Both the position numbers and the translations under genes were made by a program. From Pseudobutyrivibrio sp. (GTDB lineage: Bacteria > Bacillota > Clostridia > Lachnospirales > Lachnospiraceae): DNA of 5,750 nt. The notes under the pieces are model-generated. The model had not been told where the DNA came from. It saw nothing but the letters and a program-made list of their open reading frames with translations, and did not search any database. How positions within the stretch are numbered: the first letter of the stretch is position 1; each line of letters starts with the position of its first letter. The DNA lies in assembly GCA_017557715.1 (NCBI GenBank), contig JAFYYE010000352.1, forward strand, positions 1 to 5,750. Direction: 5' to 3'. Shown here piece by piece: positions 4,573 to 5,750 of this stretch.

Positions 4573-5750
4573 ATGAATAAATTGATTCGAAGAACATTAA
4601 ATGTTTTAGCTATAGTTTCCATTGTGCTTGCCATGAATATTGTGGCATTCGCCCAAGGCACTACAATGATTGCTGTTTCTAAAAATGCTCCAGCTGTCGG
4701 AGAAAAGGTTACAGTTTCCATTACAGCATCGGAAACTGGTACAGTTACAGTTAAATACACAGCAAGCATGCTCACTTTTGTTAGTTGTACAGCATCGGGT
4801 TACACCACATCAGGTAACGCTGTTTCATTTTCAGGCAAAGAGGGCGATATAGTGTTTAATGCCGCTGCGTCTGGTACAGCATCTATCATCGTTTCATCAT
4901 CTACATGTTCAGGTAGCAGCACCACTTTAGCTATAGGTGGTGGTAATTCAGCTTCCGTAGAGACTGTTTCCGAGGAAAAGCCTGCTGAGCAGCCTGCAGC
5001 GCAGGAGACGGTTGTGGAGACAGCAGCTGAGCCTGAAGCAGAAGCACCTGCAGAAGAAGCTGCACCAGCTCCAGAAGCAACAGCGGCACCAGCAGGAGCA
5101 GTTGGTACACTTAATGGTAATGGTGGTTTCGATATTAACGGCGTTTCATACGTTGTTTCTGAAAGATATTCTGAGTCAGAGATGCCATCTGGCTTTTCAA
5201 AGACTACAGTTAAAATTGGCTCAAGCACATATAGCGAGCCTACAAATGGAAGTATTACACTTCTTTATTTAAAGCCAGCTGATAATACATCTGGTTCTGG
5301 TGTTTTCTATATGTATAACGCCGAGGCTGGTACAGTGTCACAGTTTTTAATGCTTGGTTCAGCAAAGGATTACGTAATCATTTCACCTACAGATGCTGGT
5401 CCATCTGCAGCATTCACAGCCACATCTCTTGATGTTACTGGTGGCAGCACTACAGCATACACTTATGATGGCTCACAGTTTTTCTATGTATATGGTACAA
5501 ATAAATCAGGTGCTACAGGTTGGTTTGTTTTTGATAGTGCAAATGATACTGTTTCAAAGATGGATGAGTCTATTCTTTCTGCAGTAGCTACAGACTCTGA
5601 GACAGAAGTTGATGAAAGCACAACCACAGCTACAGATAGTGTGGAAGTTTACATTAATAAACTTAACACATATCGAAAAGTGATAATGGGACTTATAATT
5701 CTTTGCGTCATTTTAGTATTCTTAATTATTAATTCTTTTGTTAAGTCTCA
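4573..5750 (+). CDS. Secreted membrane-anchored surface protein with cohesin-like domain (3' end outside window)
   Basis: The frame opens at ATG 4573 with GGAAGG (4558-4563) 9 nt before it, and is still open after 392 codons at the window edge. Residues 1-28 form a signal peptide (MNKLIRR, hydrophobic core, likely cut after AFA). Residues about 29-124 resemble a cohesin-like or related beta-sandwich: VGEKVTVSI (42-50), KYTASMLTFVS (61-71), GDIVFNAA (91-98). They hold two cysteines (72, 112) that could form a disulfide. Residues about 127-178 are an Ala/Pro/Glu-rich, unstructured wall-spanning linker. Residues about 179-332 are a second domain (GFDINGVSYVV, SGFSKTTVKIG, ITLLYLKPAD, VFYMYNAEAG, repeated Tyr/Phe-Gly motifs) that I have the impression recurs in Lachnospiraceae surface proteins, function unknown. 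A Ser/Thr/Glu-rich stretch (333-358) leads to a membrane helix at about 369-388, so the visible part is exported with one anchor and the rest is cytoplasmic. Its ligand is unknown. Confidence 0.85.
   Translation, partial: MNKLIRRTLNVLAIVSIVLAMNIVAFAQGTTMIAVSKNAPAVGEKVTVSITASETGTVTVKYTASMLTFVSCTASGYTTSGNAVSFSGKEGDIVFNAAASGTASIIVSSSTCSGSSTTLAIGGGNSASVETVSEEKPAEQPAAQETVVETAAEPEAEAPAEEAAPAPEATAAPAGAVGTLNGNGGFDINGVSYVVSERYSESEMPSGFSKTTVKIGSSTYSEPTNGSITLLYLKPADNTSGSGVFYMYNAEAGTVSQFLMLGSAKDYVIISPTDAGPSAAFTATSLDVTGGSTTAYTYDGSQFFYVYGTNKSGATGWFVFDSANDTVSKMDESILSAVATDSETEVDESTTTATDSVEVYINKLNTYRKVIMGLIILCVILVFLIINSFVKS

Noticed and set aside
4800..5228. 142-codon open frame on the minus strand within the surface protein gene
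   Set aside because: It has Ala/Ser/Pro-rich low-complexity content mirrored from the linker, no ribosome site, and lies opposite a well-supported gene with a signal peptide.

Overview
The window looks like a low-to-moderate GC, anaerobic Gram-positive chromosome, most likely Lachnospiraceae (the Butyrivibrio/Pseudobutyrivibrio/Roseburia group). Reasons are the A/T-rich intergenic DNA with clear SigA-type promoters, strong GGAGG ribosome sites, a 2-hydroxyacyl-CoA dehydratase-type activase, a clostridial-type CTP synthase, and a signal-peptide surface protein with a cohesin-like domain. The taxon is an inference from protein flavour only.

Layout. (1) Positions 1-471, minus strand: the first 157 residues of an acyl-CoA dehydratase activase (BadF/BadG/BcrA/BcrD ATPase family), cut by the window edge and read from its own promoter at 521-549. 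(2) 472-873: an intergenic region with divergent promoters and a long, structured pyrG leader: a plus-strand promoter (620-648), a GGGC motif at 660, a first terminator-type hairpin (662-718), a 725-771 hairpin overlapping a possible 14-residue leader peptide, and a second terminator-type hairpin (781-831). (3) 877-2469: pyrG, CTP synthase. (4) 2483-2570: first copy of a structured intergenic repeat. (5) 2616-4043: an AzgA/PbuG-type NCS2 nucleobase permease. (6) 4049-4138: second copy of the repeat, 5 nt after the permease stop, followed by a strong bidirectional-type terminator (4142-4179). (7) 4261-4452: a small two-helix membrane protein gene with an optimal Shine-Dalgarno that can be masked by an inverted repeat. 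(8) 4573-5750: the start of a secreted, membrane-anchored surface protein, read from a near-consensus promoter overlapping the stop codon of the small gene.

How they work together. pyrG (UTP to CTP) and the permease (purine base uptake) are both nucleotide-supply functions. They lie in the same direction with no obvious terminator between them, so partial co-transcription is plausible. pyrG is probably controlled by attenuation in its leader. The 4142-4179 terminator ends this unit, and the small membrane gene and surface protein form a separate region.

The most unusual items are the pair of structured repeats placed directly after two consecutive stop codons, whose variable hairpin differs in sequence but keeps its pairing, and the tandem-terminator pyrG leader. 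No CRISPR array, transposase, tRNA or rRNA was seen.
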